Shown: positions 9,026 to 18,356, numbered from the stretch's first letter. The stretch is 37,547 nucleotides of DNA from Lysobacteraceae bacterium 2PB (GCA_005502915.1 SCMT01000037.1:1-37547), one strand, 5' to 3'. Notes: generated by a model not told the origin, from the letters alone. Program-made: numbers and translations.

Positions 9026-10154
9026 TCATGCGGCGTCGATCCGCTTGGCGCCGGCTTCGAGGCCGGACTTGAGGCTGGCTTCGACGAATTCGTCGAGGTC
9101 GCCGTCGAGCACCTTCTGGGTGTCGCTGCGCTCGATGCCGGTACGCAGGTCCTTGATGCGCGACTGGTCGAGCACGTAGTTGCGGATCTGGCTGCCCCAG
9201 CCGATGTCGGACTTGGTGGCTTCCAGCGCATCGCGCTCGGCGTTGCGCTTCTGGATCTCCAGCTCGTAGAGCTTAGCCTTCAGCATCTTCATCGCCATGT
9301 CGCGATTCTGGTGCTGGCTGCGGCCGTTCTGGCAGGCGACCACGGTGTTGGTCGGCACGTGGGTGATGCGCACCGCCGACTCGGTCTTGTTCACGTGCTG
9401 GCCGCCGGCGCCCGAGGAGCGGTAGACGTCGGTCCGCAGGTCGGCCGGGTTGATCTCGATGTCGATGTCGTCGTCGACTTCCGGGGAGACGAACACCGAG
9501 GTGAACGAGGTGTGGCGGCGGTTGTCCGAATCGAACGGCGACTTGCGCACCAGGCGGTGCACGCCGATCTCGGTCTTGAGCCAGCCGTAGGCGTAGTCGC
9601 CCTCCACCTTGATCGTGGCGGACTTGATGCCCGCGACGTCGCCGGCGCTGGCTTCCATCAGCTCGGTCTTCCAGCCGCGCGACTCGCACCAGCGCAGGTA
9701 CATGCGCAGCAGCATTTCCGCCCAGTCCTGCGCCTCGGTGCCGCCGGCGCCGGCCTGGATATCGACGAAGGCGTTGCAGCCGTCCATCTTGCCGGAAAAC
9801 ATGCGCTGGAATTCGAGCTGGTCGACGCCGCGCGCGTAGCGCTCCACGTCGGCCTGGATGGCCAGCGCGGTGTCGTCGTCGGCTTCCATCTCGACCAGGT
9901 CGAGCAGTTCGCTGGCCCCGGCCAGGCCTTCCTTCAGTTCGCGGATGCCGTTGACGGTCTTGTCGAGCATGGAGCGTTCGCGGCCGAGGGCCTGCGCGCG
10001 TTCCGAGTCGTTCCAGACGTCGGGACTTTCCAGTTCGCGGTTGACTTCTTCGAGACGCTCGACCTTGGCGTCGTAGTCAAAGATACCCCCTCAGCGCGTC
10101 GAGCCGACCGGTGAGGTCGGCGATGCGCTGGCGGATCGGGTTGAGTTCGATCAT
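9026..10154 (-). CDS. prfB: Peptide chain release factor 2, programmed +1 frameshift
   Basis: RF2 recognises UGA and UAA stop codons and releases the peptide. The gene is in two frames. Codons 1-25 (from ATG at 10154, [11 protein letters not shown]...ALRGYL) end at an in-frame TGA (10079-10077). Skipping the T at 10079 continues into a 350-codon frame ending at 9026, giving a 375-residue product of normal length. The SPF codon-recognition motif ([12 protein letters not shown]) and the GGQ catalytic motif ([14 protein letters not shown]) are present. It is the first gene of the prfB-lysS pair, with an extended -10 promoter upstream. A naive annotation would start at an internal ATG (9970) and lose 61 residues. 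Confidence 0.96.
10076..10093 (-). promoter_or_regulatory. RF2 autoregulatory frameshift site
   Basis: On the minus strand the bases read TGAGGGGGTATCTTTGAC. They carry the canonical Shine-Dalgarno-like AGGGGG, a short spacer and the slippery CTT-TGA-C. When RF2 is scarce the ribosome pauses at UGA and shifts +1 to read GAC. This is the classic RF2 feedback element. Confidence 0.95.
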
Positions 10155-10185
10155 GGCGGATGTGCGGCTGCAGCAAAGATCGGGG

Positions 10186-10194
10186 ATTCTAGCA
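10186..10194 (-). promoter_or_regulatory. Extended -10 promoter for prfB
   Basis: The minus strand reads TGCTAGAAT: a TAGAAT -10 (five of six consensus bases) preceded by TGn, the extended -10 motif. It is 31 bases upstream of the prfB ATG. There is no convincing -35, which extended -10 promoters can do without. Confidence 0.5.
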
Positions 10195-10248
10195 GCAAGC
10201 GCCCTGCTCCCGGCGCCGCGGGGACTCGATGCGCGACCGGCGTCCGGT

Positions 10249-11166
10249 TCAGCCGGCCCCGAACCTGGCCCGCAGGCGCTCGCGGTAGGTCCGGCTGCAG
10301 GGCAGGACCACGCCGTCGTGCAGGTGCAGGCGGGCGTCGCCGCTGTCCAGGGGCTCGATCGAGGCGACCCGCTCCAGGTTGACGATATGGCTGCGGTGGA
10401 TGCGGACGAAGCGCTCCGGATCCAGACGTGCCTCGACACCGGCGAGCGTGCTCCGCAGCGGGTAATCGTGGCCGCGCACCCGGAGATTGACGTAGTTGCC
10501 GGCGCCCTGCAGCCATTCGATGTCCTCGGCGGCGATGAGAAACTCTCGGCCGAGCTTGCGGACGAGGAAGCGGCCCGGGCGGTCGACGGGCTCGACCGGC
10601 TCGCCTTCGTCCGGGCGCCCGAGCAGGCTGGCCTCGCCCTGCAGGCGGCGAAGCACGAAACGATAGCCCTCGATGATCGAGACGATCATGACGTAGCCCC
10701 GGACGTCCTTGAGGTATTCGTACACCAGCTCGCGCGACCAGTCCCCGAAGTCGTAATCCAGCCCCTGCACGGCGTAGGCCGCCTCGCGCAGCAGGACCAT
10801 GCCGATCACGTGGGCCAGCGAGAAGACGACGCTGCCCAGCAGGTGCATCGGCAGGCTCCGGCCCAGCGTGTCCCAGTGCAGCGGGTAGCGTCGCGTGAAC
10901 CAGACCACCGCAGGGATCAGGGCCAGGATGGTCAGCCCGCTCGACCACTCCCACACCGCCGGCTGCCAGGCGGCGAATGCCAGCCCGACCCGGCGGATGT
11001 CCATCAGCACGGTGATGCTGTTGGCGATGCCGTTCACCAGGGTCAGGCCGATCCAGAATCCGACTTCGATCACCCGCCGCCAGCGCTGGAAGAACGCCGG
11101 GCCGACGGGCGCGGGCGCGGTCGGGGGGAATCTGTCGCGGGAGGGGACGGGATCGGAGGCAGCCAT
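10249..11166 (-). CDS. rpfD: Membrane-anchored LytTR-domain regulator, RpfD-like
   Basis: This 305-residue protein has an N-terminal membrane region with about four hydrophobic segments (roughly 33-52, 72-92, 105-125, 148-165) and a C-terminal LytTR DNA-binding domain (about 200-300). LytTR landmarks are the FLIAAEDIEWLQGAGNYVNL stretch and RFVRIHRSHIVNL. It has no receiver domain, so the membrane part is probably the sensor. Xanthomonas rpfD encodes a LytTR-type regulator located in this part of the rpf cluster, so I assign RpfD by architecture and position. A TAGAAT box ends only 6 bases before the ATG and no ribosome binding site is seen, so the mRNA may be leaderless. An unrelated LytTR regulator cannot be excluded without alignment. 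Confidence 0.7.
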   Translation of the reverse strand: MAASDPVPSRDRFPPTAPAPVGPAFFQRWRRVIEVGFWIGLTLVNGIANSITVLMDIRRVGLAFAAWQPAVWEWSSGLTILALIPAVVWFTRRYPLHWDTLGRSLPMHLLGSVVFSLAHVIGMVLLREAAYAVQGLDYDFGDWSRELVYEYLKDVRGYVMIVSIIEGYRFVLRRLQGEASLLGRPDEGEPVEPVDRPGRFLVRKLGREFLIAAEDIEWLQGAGNYVNLRVRGHDYPLRSTLAGVEARLDPERFVRIHRSHIVNLERVASIEPLDSGDARLHLHDGVVLPCSRTYRERLRARFGAG

Positions 11167-11172
11167 GCGCGC

Positions 11173-11178
11173 ATTCTA
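11173..11178 (-). promoter_or_regulatory. -10 box abutting rpfD start (leaderless candidate)
   Basis: TAGAAT on the minus strand is separated from the ATG at 11166 by six bases (GCGCGC), so a transcript would begin at or next to the start codon. The -35 region is poor. Confidence 0.4.
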
Positions 11179-11317
11179 GGCCCGGCGTCCGCACCCCGCG
11201 CCCGGTTCGTCCCCGTCCGCCCGCGGCTCGTCACTTTTCCATGGCGATCAGGCACTTGGGCGTGGACACGGCGGCGTCTGCAGAAACACTGGCGTCTTCC
11301 CACATGGAGACGCTCCC

Positions 11318-12514
11318 GTGCAACGCCGCCTCGACCTGGACTGGATCCGCATCGCCGCCTTCGCCCTGCTCGTGCTCTATCACTGCGGCATGTACTACGT
11401 GAGCTGGGACTGGCACGTCAAAAGCCCGCATGCCGGCGAAGCGCTGGAGCCGCTGATGATGCTCAGCTCGCCCTGGCGACTGTCGCTGCTGTTCCTGATC
11501 TCGGGCGCGGCCACCGCCTTCCTGTTCGCGAAGCGGCCGGCCGGGTTCCTCGGCAGCCGTTCCTGGCGGCTGCTGCTGCCGCTGACCTTCGGGATGCTGG
11601 TGGTCGTGACGCCGCAGGCCTACTACGAGGTCGTCGAGAAACTCCCCGGCGGGTACCACGACGGCTACCTCGCGTTCTGGGGGCGCTACCTGTCCGTGGA
11701 CAGAACGTTCTGCTGGGACGGGGATTGCCTGGAGGTGCCGACCTGGAACCACCTGTGGTTCGTGGCCTATCTGTGGGTCTACACGGTGGCCGCGTGGGCG
11801 CTGCTGCGCTTCGCCCCGCGGGCCATGGATCGGGCCGGCGACTGGCTGGCGACGCAGCTGTCGGGCATCGGCCTGCTGCTCTGGCCGGCACTGCTGCTGG
11901 CGGTGGCGCGGGTCGCGCTGGTCGGCCGCTTCGAATCGACCCATGCCCTCGTCGACGACTGGTACAACCATGCCCAGTACCTGCCGCTGTTCCTGCTCGG
12001 CATGCTGGTCGCGACCCGCGATGGCGTCTGGAATGCCCTGCACAGCCAACGCTGGCTGGCGCTCGGACTGGCGGCCGCCGGCTATGCCTTCATCGTCTGG
12101 TACTTCTTCGGCAGCGGCTACGACGATGAAGGCACGCCGCCGCCCGAGGCGCTGCGCATGCTGCAGCGCGCGGTCTGGGCGATGTTCCAGTGGTCGGCCA
12201 TCGCCGCGATCCTCGGCTTCGCGCGCGGCATGGCGTTCCGCGACACCGCGACGCTGCGCTACCTGCGCGACGCGGTGTTCCCGGTCTACATCCTCCACCA
12301 GACGATCACCGTCGTCCTCGCCCACAACCTCCAGCCGCTGGAGCTTCCGGTCGCAGTCGAAGGGCCGCTGCTGGTGCTGGCGACGTTCGGGCTGAGCTTC
12401 GCGGGCTTCGAGATCGTGCGACGCCTGCGCTGGCTGCGGCCGTTGTTCGGGTTGAAGCTGTCGACTCCGGCGCCGACCGTCGCGCCAGTCAAGGGCGCGA
12501 CGGTCGGCAGCTGA
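11318..12514 (+). CDS. Membrane acyltransferase, family 3 (OpgC-like)
   Basis: This 398-residue multi-pass membrane protein belongs to the acyltransferase 3 family, which moves acyl groups such as succinyl or acetyl onto extracytoplasmic glycans. The N-terminus (LDLDWIRIAAFALLVLYHCG, then WDWHVKS) has the family His in YHCGM and resembles the OpgC/MdoC branch, which succinylates osmoregulated periplasmic glucans. About ten hydrophobic segments follow. The start is GTG at 11318, with GGAG eight bases upstream. Its stop codon (12512-12514) directly abuts the stop of the opposing gene. The true substrate cannot be told from sequence, and no glucan synthase gene is nearby. Confidence 0.75.
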   Translation: MQRRLDLDWIRIAAFALLVLYHCGMYYVSWDWHVKSPHAGEALEPLMMLSSPWRLSLLFLISGAATAFLFAKRPAGFLGSRSWRLLLPLTFGMLVVVTPQAYYEVVEKLPGGYHDGYLAFWGRYLSVDRTFCWDGDCLEVPTWNHLWFVAYLWVYTVAAWALLRFAPRAMDRAGDWLATQLSGIGLLLWPALLLAVARVALVGRFESTHALVDDWYNHAQYLPLFLLGMLVATRDGVWNALHSQRWLALGLAAAGYAFIVWYFFGSGYDDEGTPPPEALRMLQRAVWAMFQWSAIAAILGFARGMAFRDTATLRYLRDAVFPVYILHQTITVVLAHNLQPLELPVAVEGPLLVLATFGLSFAGFEIVRRLRWLRPLFGLKLSTPAPTVAPVKGATVGS

Positions 12515-15500
12515 TCACTTCACCTCGAACTCGCCCACGAACACCGTCTCGCTCCTGCCGCTCAGGCGGAGCGTGACGGTCTCGTCCTTGCGGCGCGGGG
12601 TGCCCCAGCCGGAGCTCAGGCGCAGGTTCAGCGTGGTCGCGCCGGTGACGATCTGCTGGCGGTCGCCGAAGAAATTGGCCTCGACCTTGTACTTGCCCGG
12701 CTTCGCGTCCTTCAGCACGAATTCCTCGGGGCCGTAGCCGCCGGTGAAATCGTCGCTGAGCAATCCGCCCTGGAAGGTGTTGCGGTTGCCGTAGTAGCAG
12801 CGCTCGCCGTTCGGATCGGTCACCCACAGGTCCATGTCGCTGTTGTCGCTGTCCCAGGCCAGCACCACGCGCAGGTCGAGCGGCATGTTCTTCAGCAGGC
12901 GGCGATCGATGAAGGCGGTGTCGAGCGGCGTCGGACTGGTGGCGATGATCTCGTTCATCTCGTTGAGCGCGACCAGTTCGACTTCCGAGAAGCGCTCGTC
13001 CCACGGCCGGGCCGCGACGTCGTACAGACGCTGGATCGCCTCCTGTCGCTGCCCTGCACCGGCCAGCGCCAGGCCGAGGTCGCGATGGCTCTGCGGCTCC
13101 TCGTCGGCCAGGCGCAGCACTTCGCGCAGCACCGCGATGGCATGCGGCCAGTCGCCGGCCTGCATCAGCCGGTAGCCGAGCACGCGCAGCACGTGGCGGT
13201 TTTCCAGCTTCATCTCGGCCAGGTTCGACAGCACGCGCAGCGCCTCGGCGCGACGGCCCTTCTGCAGCAGCAGGTCGGCGACGTCGAGATAGAACGCGGT
13301 GCTGTCGGCGTGGCTGTCCTTTTCGTCGAGATACAGCGCGTACAGGTCCTCGGCCTTCGCATCGCGCAGGCGGCGCGCATACGGCGAATCCGGGGCCCAG
13401 GCCTGCAGGCGGATGGCGACGCCTATACCAGCATCGTCCCGGGGTGCCATCGCCGCTTCCTGCTCAGCCTGTCGGCGTGCGCCAGCCGGGGCTGCGGCAC
13501 GTTGCTGCGAGGCGCGTTCGGCCATCGCGATTTCGCGCGCGCGGGCCGATTCTTCCGCGGCCACCGGAGATGGCGGGGCGGATGGCGGCGGCGGGGCGGA
13601 CATCGCCGGCGCGGCAGCGTCGGCGGCGACGTAACCCAGCGCTTCGCCACGACGGTCGCCTTTGGGCTTCGGCGGCGAGGTCTTCGGAAAGGTCTTGTTC
13701 CACCATTCGACGCGTTCGGCGAAGCGCCTGGCGACGATCTCCAGCCGCTCGCTGCGGCTCTGCTCGCGGGTGCGGTCGCGGTTGCGCTGCAGCGCGGCGA
13801 CCTGTTCACGCAGGGCCGGCGGCGCGGGGATGTCGTAGCGCACGTAGTCTTCCGGCGATTCCAGCACCAGCAACGACGTGCCCGGGGTGACGATGCCGAA
13901 CCGTTGGCCGAGTCGCGTGATCGCACCGCGATAGCGCTCCGGCTCGGCGGCCTTCGATGCCACCTGCCAGCTGGCCCACAGCGCCGCCACCTGCGTGCTG
14001 CTCGGCGCATCGGCCGCGATCGAAGCGTCGAGCGTGCGGATGCGGCCGTCCTCCCGCAGGCGCACGCGCACGCGAGCGGTGGCCTCGGTCATGCGGCCGG
14101 CCACGCGCAACAAGCCGTCATCGACGTCCCACGACTGCGGCAGCAGATCGTCGATGCCCTCGCCTTCCAGCGCGATCACGCGTCGCTCGGGGCCGAGCAG
14201 CGCGTCCACCGCCGCATCCAGTCCATCGCGTCCCTGCCAGCGCACCAGTCGCCCGCCGCGCGCCTGCGCCAGCGCCGACAGCCGCGAGGCATCGACTTCG
14301 GCGCCGGAGGACGCGAGCGCAAAAAGCGATTGATCGTCCTTCAATGCCGGAAACGCGCGATCGCCGTAGTTGTGGAGGCCGTCGCTGACCAGCAGGTATT
14401 CGCCGACGCCCTCCTCCGGCGTCCAGTCCGCGAGATCGCTGGCACCGTCATGCACCAGCCCCTCCAGCGCCTTGCGCAGCGCGCTCCAGTCGCCGGCGCG
14501 GATCGGGAACCGACCGCCATCCTCGCCCGCGTCGCGCAGCACGCGCAGGCGGACTTCGCCATTGCCCATCGCCGCGAAATACCGGTCGAGCAGCGCGAAT
14601 TCGCCCTGACGATCGCGATGGCGCGCGGAGGCGGAGGCGTCCCAGAGCAGGCCGACCGACGATGGCACGCGGCGTTTCCCGAGCAGCGCCGCCCCGTGCG
14701 GCACCGGGATGTCGACCAGGGCGAAACGCTCGCCATCGAACGACTGCACGACGGCCTGCGCAGCGGCGCTCGCCGGCAGGCGGAGGGCCAGCGTCGATGC
14801 CGGCCGCGTGCGCGCGCCGGCCATGCGTTCGCGCAGGACATCGTGGCGTGCGACGTAGCTGCCGCCGCGGCGCTCGAAGCGCAGCGACTCGAAGCGACCA
14901 CCCTGCGTCGGCGCGGCGGGAAGACCGCTGGACCGGATCGACAGCGCAGCGCCATCGGCGTCATCGAGCAGATGCACCGGCACGTCGAGCCGCCAGGCAT
15001 CGCCATAGCGGCGCATGGCTTCGTCGATGACGAGTCGAACCTGACGCGTGCCGCGCGGCGGGATCGGATAGACGCGGAGACGGAAGTGGTTGCCGGCGGT
15101 CTGTTCGAGCAGGCCCGGATCGACATTGCGGCGCTCGATGCTCTCGAACACCTGCTGGGCCTTCTGCTTCGGCACCGGGACCGCGTCGCGCAGCACGCCA
15201 TCGATGTCCAGCGCGAAGGCGCTGACCTGCTGGCCGGGCTGCAATGGAAATTCGAGGTTGCCTTCGAGCAGGCGGTCGTTGGGGTTGTACAGGGTCAGCA
15301 GCAGCGTGGTCCGCGCGAGGCTGCCGTGGGTCTCGACATCGAGCTTCGCTTCGCGCAGCGCGATGGGGATCTTCGCCTCGGCTGCGCGGATCAGCGGCGG
15401 CGCGGTCAGCGCGTCGGGAACGACGACCGGAACGGCCGGCGGCCTCGGCGGCCGTGGCGTGCGCGCCTCGCCGGGGAGGCTCTGGCCGAGCAGCAGGCCG

Positions 15501-15544
15501 AGCACGAGGGTGGCGGTGGCGGTCGCGGAGAAGCCTCGGCGCAT
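12515..15544 (-). CDS. Secreted VIT/vWA-domain protein with TPR and C-terminal DUF2135
   Basis: This 1009-residue protein starts with a signal peptide (MRRGFSATATATLVLGLLLG, Ala-rich cleavage region near 28) and a Pro-rich linker. A VIT domain (about 55-185) and a vWA-like domain (about 290-455) follow; the latter has a MIDAS-type DASAS at 302-306. After a charged segment and a Pro/Ala-rich linker (about 645-700) come TPR-like helices (about 740-850) and a C-terminal DUF2135/YfaP-like domain (about 888-1009; LAWDSDNSDMDLWVTDPNGE). I chose ATG 15544 over an upstream in-frame ATG because it gives a clean signal peptide. It lies 85 bases downstream of recJ on the same strand. It is probably periplasmic or surface exposed and binds a metal or protein. 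Whether it corresponds to any named rpf gene (for example rpfI) is unknown to me. Confidence 0.75.
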   Translation of the reverse strand: MRRGFSATATATLVLGLLLGQSLPGEARTPRPPRPPAVPVVVPDALTAPPLIRAAEAKIPIALREAKLDVETHGSLARTTLLLTLYNPNDRLLEGNLEFPLQPGQQVSAFALDIDGVLRDAVPVPKQKAQQVFESIERRNVDPGLLEQTAGNHFRLRVYPIPPRGTRQVRLVIDEAMRRYGDAWRLDVPVHLLDDADGAALSIRSSGLPAAPTQGGRFESLRFERRGGSYVARHDVLRERMAGARTRPASTLALRLPASAAAQAVVQSFDGERFALVDIPVPHGAALLGKRRVPSSVGLLWDASASARHRDRQGEFALLDRYFAAMGNGEVRLRVLRDAGEDGGRFPIRAGDWSALRKALEGLVHDGASDLADWTPEEGVGEYLLVSDGLHNYGDRAFPALKDDQSLFALASSGAEVDASRLSALAQARGGRLVRWQGRDGLDAAVDALLGPERRVIALEGEGIDDLLPQSWDVDDGLLRVAGRMTEATARVRVRLREDGRIRTLDASIAADAPSSTQVAALWASWQVASKAAEPERYRGAITRLGQRFGIVTPGTSLLVLESPEDYVRYDIPAPPALREQVAALQRNRDRTREQSRSERLEIVARRFAERVEWWNKTFPKTSPPKPKGDRRGEALGYVAADAAAPAMSAPPPPSAPPSPVAAEESARAREIAMAERASQQRAAAPAGARRQAEQEAAMAPRDDAGIGVAIRLQAWAPDSPYARRLRDAKAEDLYALYLDEKDSHADSTAFYLDVADLLLQKGRRAEALRVLSNLAEMKLENRHVLRVLGYRLMQAGDWPHAIAVLREVLRLADEEPQSHRDLGLALAGAGQRQEAIQRLYDVAARPWDERFSEVELVALNEMNEIIATSPTPLDTAFIDRRLLKNMPLDLRVVLAWDSDNSDMDLWVTDPNGERCYYGNRNTFQGGLLSDDFTGGYGPEEFVLKDAKPGKYKVEANFFGDRQQIVTGATTLNLRLSSGWGTPRRKDETVTLRLSGRSETVFVGEFEVK

Positions 15545-15629
15545 GGCGGTGTCCCGTGGGAAGGTGTCGATGGAACGGTCCGATCCCTGCGATGGGGTTG
15601 GCCCTCGCTCCACGATGCCACAAACGCGC

Positions 15630-17372
15630 TCAGCCGACGCCAACCGGCTCGCGATGGACCACGATCAGCTGCACGGCATCCCCGCCGCGCCAGTCGTCGG
15701 GCTGCAGGCGATACGCGGCGCGGATGCGCGACGGCGGCGGCGTGCCGTCCCAGCCGGAGAAGTGGATCGCATTGATCCGGCGCGTGCCGCCGGGCCAGGC
15801 CAGTTCGAGCTTGAGATGCGTCTCGCCGACCGGCCGCCACTGCACCACGTCGAACACATCGTCGAACAGCGGCTCCGGGAATGCCTGTCCCCACGGCCCG
15901 CCGTCGCGCAGCGCGAGCGCGGTGGCGAGCGCGCAGGCGTCCGGCGGAATCGCGCCGTCACTCAGCACCACGTCCTGCAGCAGTTCGGGCGACATCAGCT
16001 CGGCCGCGCAGGCTTCGAACGCGCGCTGGAAGGACGGCAGGTCGACGAGGCGCAGGCTGAGCCCCGCCGCCATGGCGTGGCCACCGAAACGCCCGATCAG
16101 CCCGGGATGCCGCGCATCGACCATCGCCAGCGCGTCGCGGATGTGGAAACCGCTGATCGAGCGCGCCGAACCGCGCAGCTCGTCGCCACCGGGTTCGCTC
16201 GGCGCGAACGCGATCGTCGGGCGATGCACGCGCTCCTTGATCTTCGATGCGACCAGGCCGACAACGCCGGGATGCCAGTCTTCGTGGTACAGGCAGACGG
16301 CGACGCGCGCGGCCTCGCCATCGAGCGACAGCGCAGCCAGCGCGTCCTCGGCATCGCCGACCATCTGCGCCTGCACGCCGCGACGCTCGGCGTTGATGCC
16401 GTCGAGGATCTCCGCGAGTTCGCGCGCACGGCGCGGGTCCTCGGTGAGCAGGCATTCGATGCCCAGCGTCATGTCTTCCAGGCGCCCGGCGGCGTTGATG
16501 CGCGGCGCGAGCGCATAGCCGATGTCGGTCGAGGTCAGCGCGGCTTCGCTGCGCTTCGAGACGTCGATAAGCGCGCGCAAGCCCGCGCAGCCGCGACCGG
16601 CACGGAGGCGGCGCAGGCCGGCCGCGACCAGCGCGCGGTTGTTGACGTCGAGCGGGACGAGATCGGCGACCGTGCCGACTGCGACGAGGTCGAGCAGCAC
16701 GGTGAGATCCGGCGGTTCGCCGGCAAAACCGCCTTCTTCGCGCAGGCGGCGACGCAGGGCGAGCAATACGTAGAACAGTACGCCGACGCCAGCCAGCGAC
16801 TTGCTGGCGAAGGCATCGCCGCGCAGGTTCGGATCGACGATGACGTCGGCGGGCGGCAGGGAGTCGCCCGGCAGGTGATGGTCGGTCACCAGCACGCGCC
16901 AGCCGCGCGCCTTCGCCGCAGCGATGCCGGCGTGGCAGGCGATGCCGTGGTCGACGGTGACCAGCAGGTCGGGCGACATCGCCGACAGTTCCTCGACCAG
17001 CGCGGGCGACAGGCCGTAGCCGTGGACCATGCGGTTCGGCACCGCGTACGACACCCGCGTCGCGCCGAGCAGGCCCAGGCCACGCACCGCCACGGCGCAT
17101 GCGGTGGCGCCGTCGCAATCGAAATCGCCGACGACCAGGATGTGCTGCTGCGCGGCGATGGCCTCGGCGAGCAGGCGCGCGGCCTCATCGATGCCGTGCA
17201 GGTCGTCCGGCGGCAGCAGCTGGTTCAGGCGCGGCTGCGCCTGCGCATGCGTGCGCGCGCCACGCGAGGCGTAGACGCGACGCAGCAGCGGCGGGACTTC
17301 GGCGGGCCAGTCCTGCGCGGATGCGCCGGCTTCGGATTCGGGGTGCGCGTCGCGCCTGCGGATGGTCCGCAT
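15630..17372 (-). CDS. recJ: Single-stranded-DNA-specific exonuclease RecJ
   Basis: This 580-residue DHH-family 5'-3' exonuclease acts in recombination and mismatch repair. Metal-binding motifs are visible: VVGDFDCDGATACA (motif I; the usual Ala is Cys here), VTVDHG, LVTDHHLPGD (the DHH motif), VGTVADLVPL, and the DHHA1 GGHAMAAGLSL near residue 430. Length matches E. coli RecJ (577). I chose ATG 17372 because it overlaps the rpfE stop as TGATG and places the protein start as in homologues; the open frame extends 39 codons further upstream into rpfE. RecJ next to rpfE is the usual arrangement in the Xanthomonas rpf region. Confidence 0.95.
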   Translation of the reverse strand: MRTIRRRDAHPESEAGASAQDWPAEVPPLLRRVYASRGARTHAQAQPRLNQLLPPDDLHGIDEAARLLAEAIAAQQHILVVGDFDCDGATACAVAVRGLGLLGATRVSYAVPNRMVHGYGLSPALVEELSAMSPDLLVTVDHGIACHAGIAAAKARGWRVLVTDHHLPGDSLPPADVIVDPNLRGDAFASKSLAGVGVLFYVLLALRRRLREEGGFAGEPPDLTVLLDLVAVGTVADLVPLDVNNRALVAAGLRRLRAGRGCAGLRALIDVSKRSEAALTSTDIGYALAPRINAAGRLEDMTLGIECLLTEDPRRARELAEILDGINAERRGVQAQMVGDAEDALAALSLDGEAARVAVCLYHEDWHPGVVGLVASKIKERVHRPTIAFAPSEPGGDELRGSARSISGFHIRDALAMVDARHPGLIGRFGGHAMAAGLSLRLVDLPSFQRAFEACAAELMSPELLQDVVLSDGAIPPDACALATALALRDGGPWGQAFPEPLFDDVFDVVQWRPVGETHLKLELAWPGGTRRINAIHFSGWDGTPPPSRIRAAYRLQPDDWRGGDAVQLIVVHREPVGVG

Positions 17373-18343
17373 CAGCCGGCGTCCGTCGCGACCGGCATCG
17401 ACCACGGCTTGCGCCAGAACCGCCAGCGCTGCCCGTTGCGCAGCATGATGCGTCCGCCATCGGCGGTATCGATGGTCGCACTTGTGCATCTGCCCTCGCC
17501 CACCGCGCGCAGCACCGGCAGCAGCCAGTCGCGCTGCAGGGCGGCGAGATCGCGCGTGCGTCTCAGGTCGAAGAGCATGTTGCCGTCGCCGGGGACAACA
17601 TCGGCGAAGGACGCCGGCAGCCTGCCGGCATCACCGCCGGCCAGCCGGGTAAGCGAGCATGCGAGGTCGTCGTCGCTGGCGCAGCGGGCCACGTCGCCGC
17701 GCACCGTGGTCGGCAGGACGCCGCCACCCCACAGCCACAAGGAATTCACCGGCACCAGGCCGCGTTCGGCGCGGCGCGCGTTCCAGGGATGGTTGTGGAG
17801 GACGATCTGCGCCTCGTTGATCAGCGCGCGCCAGCGACGGCCTTCCGGGCCCTCGGGCTGGTGCTCGAACAGGTCCGCGCCGATGGCGTCGTCGGGCGCG
17901 CTGAACGCCGGCAGCTTCGCTTCGCGGGGCAGGCGCAGGTACCAGTGCGCGGGCGACGGCGCATCGAGTTCGAAGCCGGCGTCGCCGAACACGGGCTTGA
18001 GCGCAGGCAGCAGGGCTTCGACATCGGCATCGTCGAGGCCGAGGCGCTCGCCGATGCCGAGCAGGCGCGCGCCGTTGATGTCGGGGCGCACATGGGCGGG
18101 ATCGGCGCGCAGCCAGGCCGCACCGACGGCATCGCCCACTTCGGCCTGGCGGGTCAGGGCGGCGGCGGACCAGCGTGCGGGCACGATGGAGAAGATGCGC
18201 GAGAGCTGCGCCTCGATCCCGGCTTCGCCCGCGGGCACGGCATCGGCACGGCCGAAGGCCGCCGCCAGCTCGGGCGACAGGGCCTGCCGCCCGAAGACCG
18301 ACCAGGCAGGCAGGAGCAGGATGAGGCTGCGATCGCGCGACAT
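17372..18343 (-). CDS. rpfE: RpfE-type regulatory protein (phosphoglycerate mutase-like)
   Basis: This 323-residue cytoplasmic protein belongs to the family named after Xanthomonas RpfE, often annotated as a cofactor-independent phosphoglycerate mutase-like protein. The recognisable signature is VLHNHPWNARRAERGLVPVN followed by SLWLWGGG, near residues 180-208. The N-terminal SLILLLPAW segment is also typical. In Xanthomonas, rpfE mutations alter exoenzyme and exopolysaccharide levels, but the biochemical role is not settled. The complete metal-site set of true iPGMs is not evident to me, so catalysis is doubtful. It starts 13 bases after greA and overlaps recJ by one base (TGATG), so greA-rpfE-recJ are translationally linked. 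Confidence 0.75.
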   Translation of the reverse strand: MSRDRSLILLLPAWSVFGRQALSPELAAAFGRADAVPAGEAGIEAQLSRIFSIVPARWSAAALTRQAEVGDAVGAAWLRADPAHVRPDINGARLLGIGERLGLDDADVEALLPALKPVFGDAGFELDAPSPAHWYLRLPREAKLPAFSAPDDAIGADLFEHQPEGPEGRRWRALINEAQIVLHNHPWNARRAERGLVPVNSLWLWGGGVLPTTVRGDVARCASDDDLACSLTRLAGGDAGRLPASFADVVPGDGNMLFDLRRTRDLAALQRDWLLPVLRAVGEGRCTSATIDTADGGRIMLRNGQRWRFWRKPWSMPVATDAG

Positions 18344-18356
18344 GGCGGCGATGCGC

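Noticed and set aside
9026-9970. prfB as a 314-residue gene starting at an internal ATG.
   Set aside because: The upstream codons in two frames joined at the canonical frameshift site give the full RF2 N-terminus.
15545-15643. Longer start for the VIT/vWA protein at 15643.
   Set aside because: It would overlap the recJ end and bury the signal peptide; the start at 15544 gives a clean export signal.
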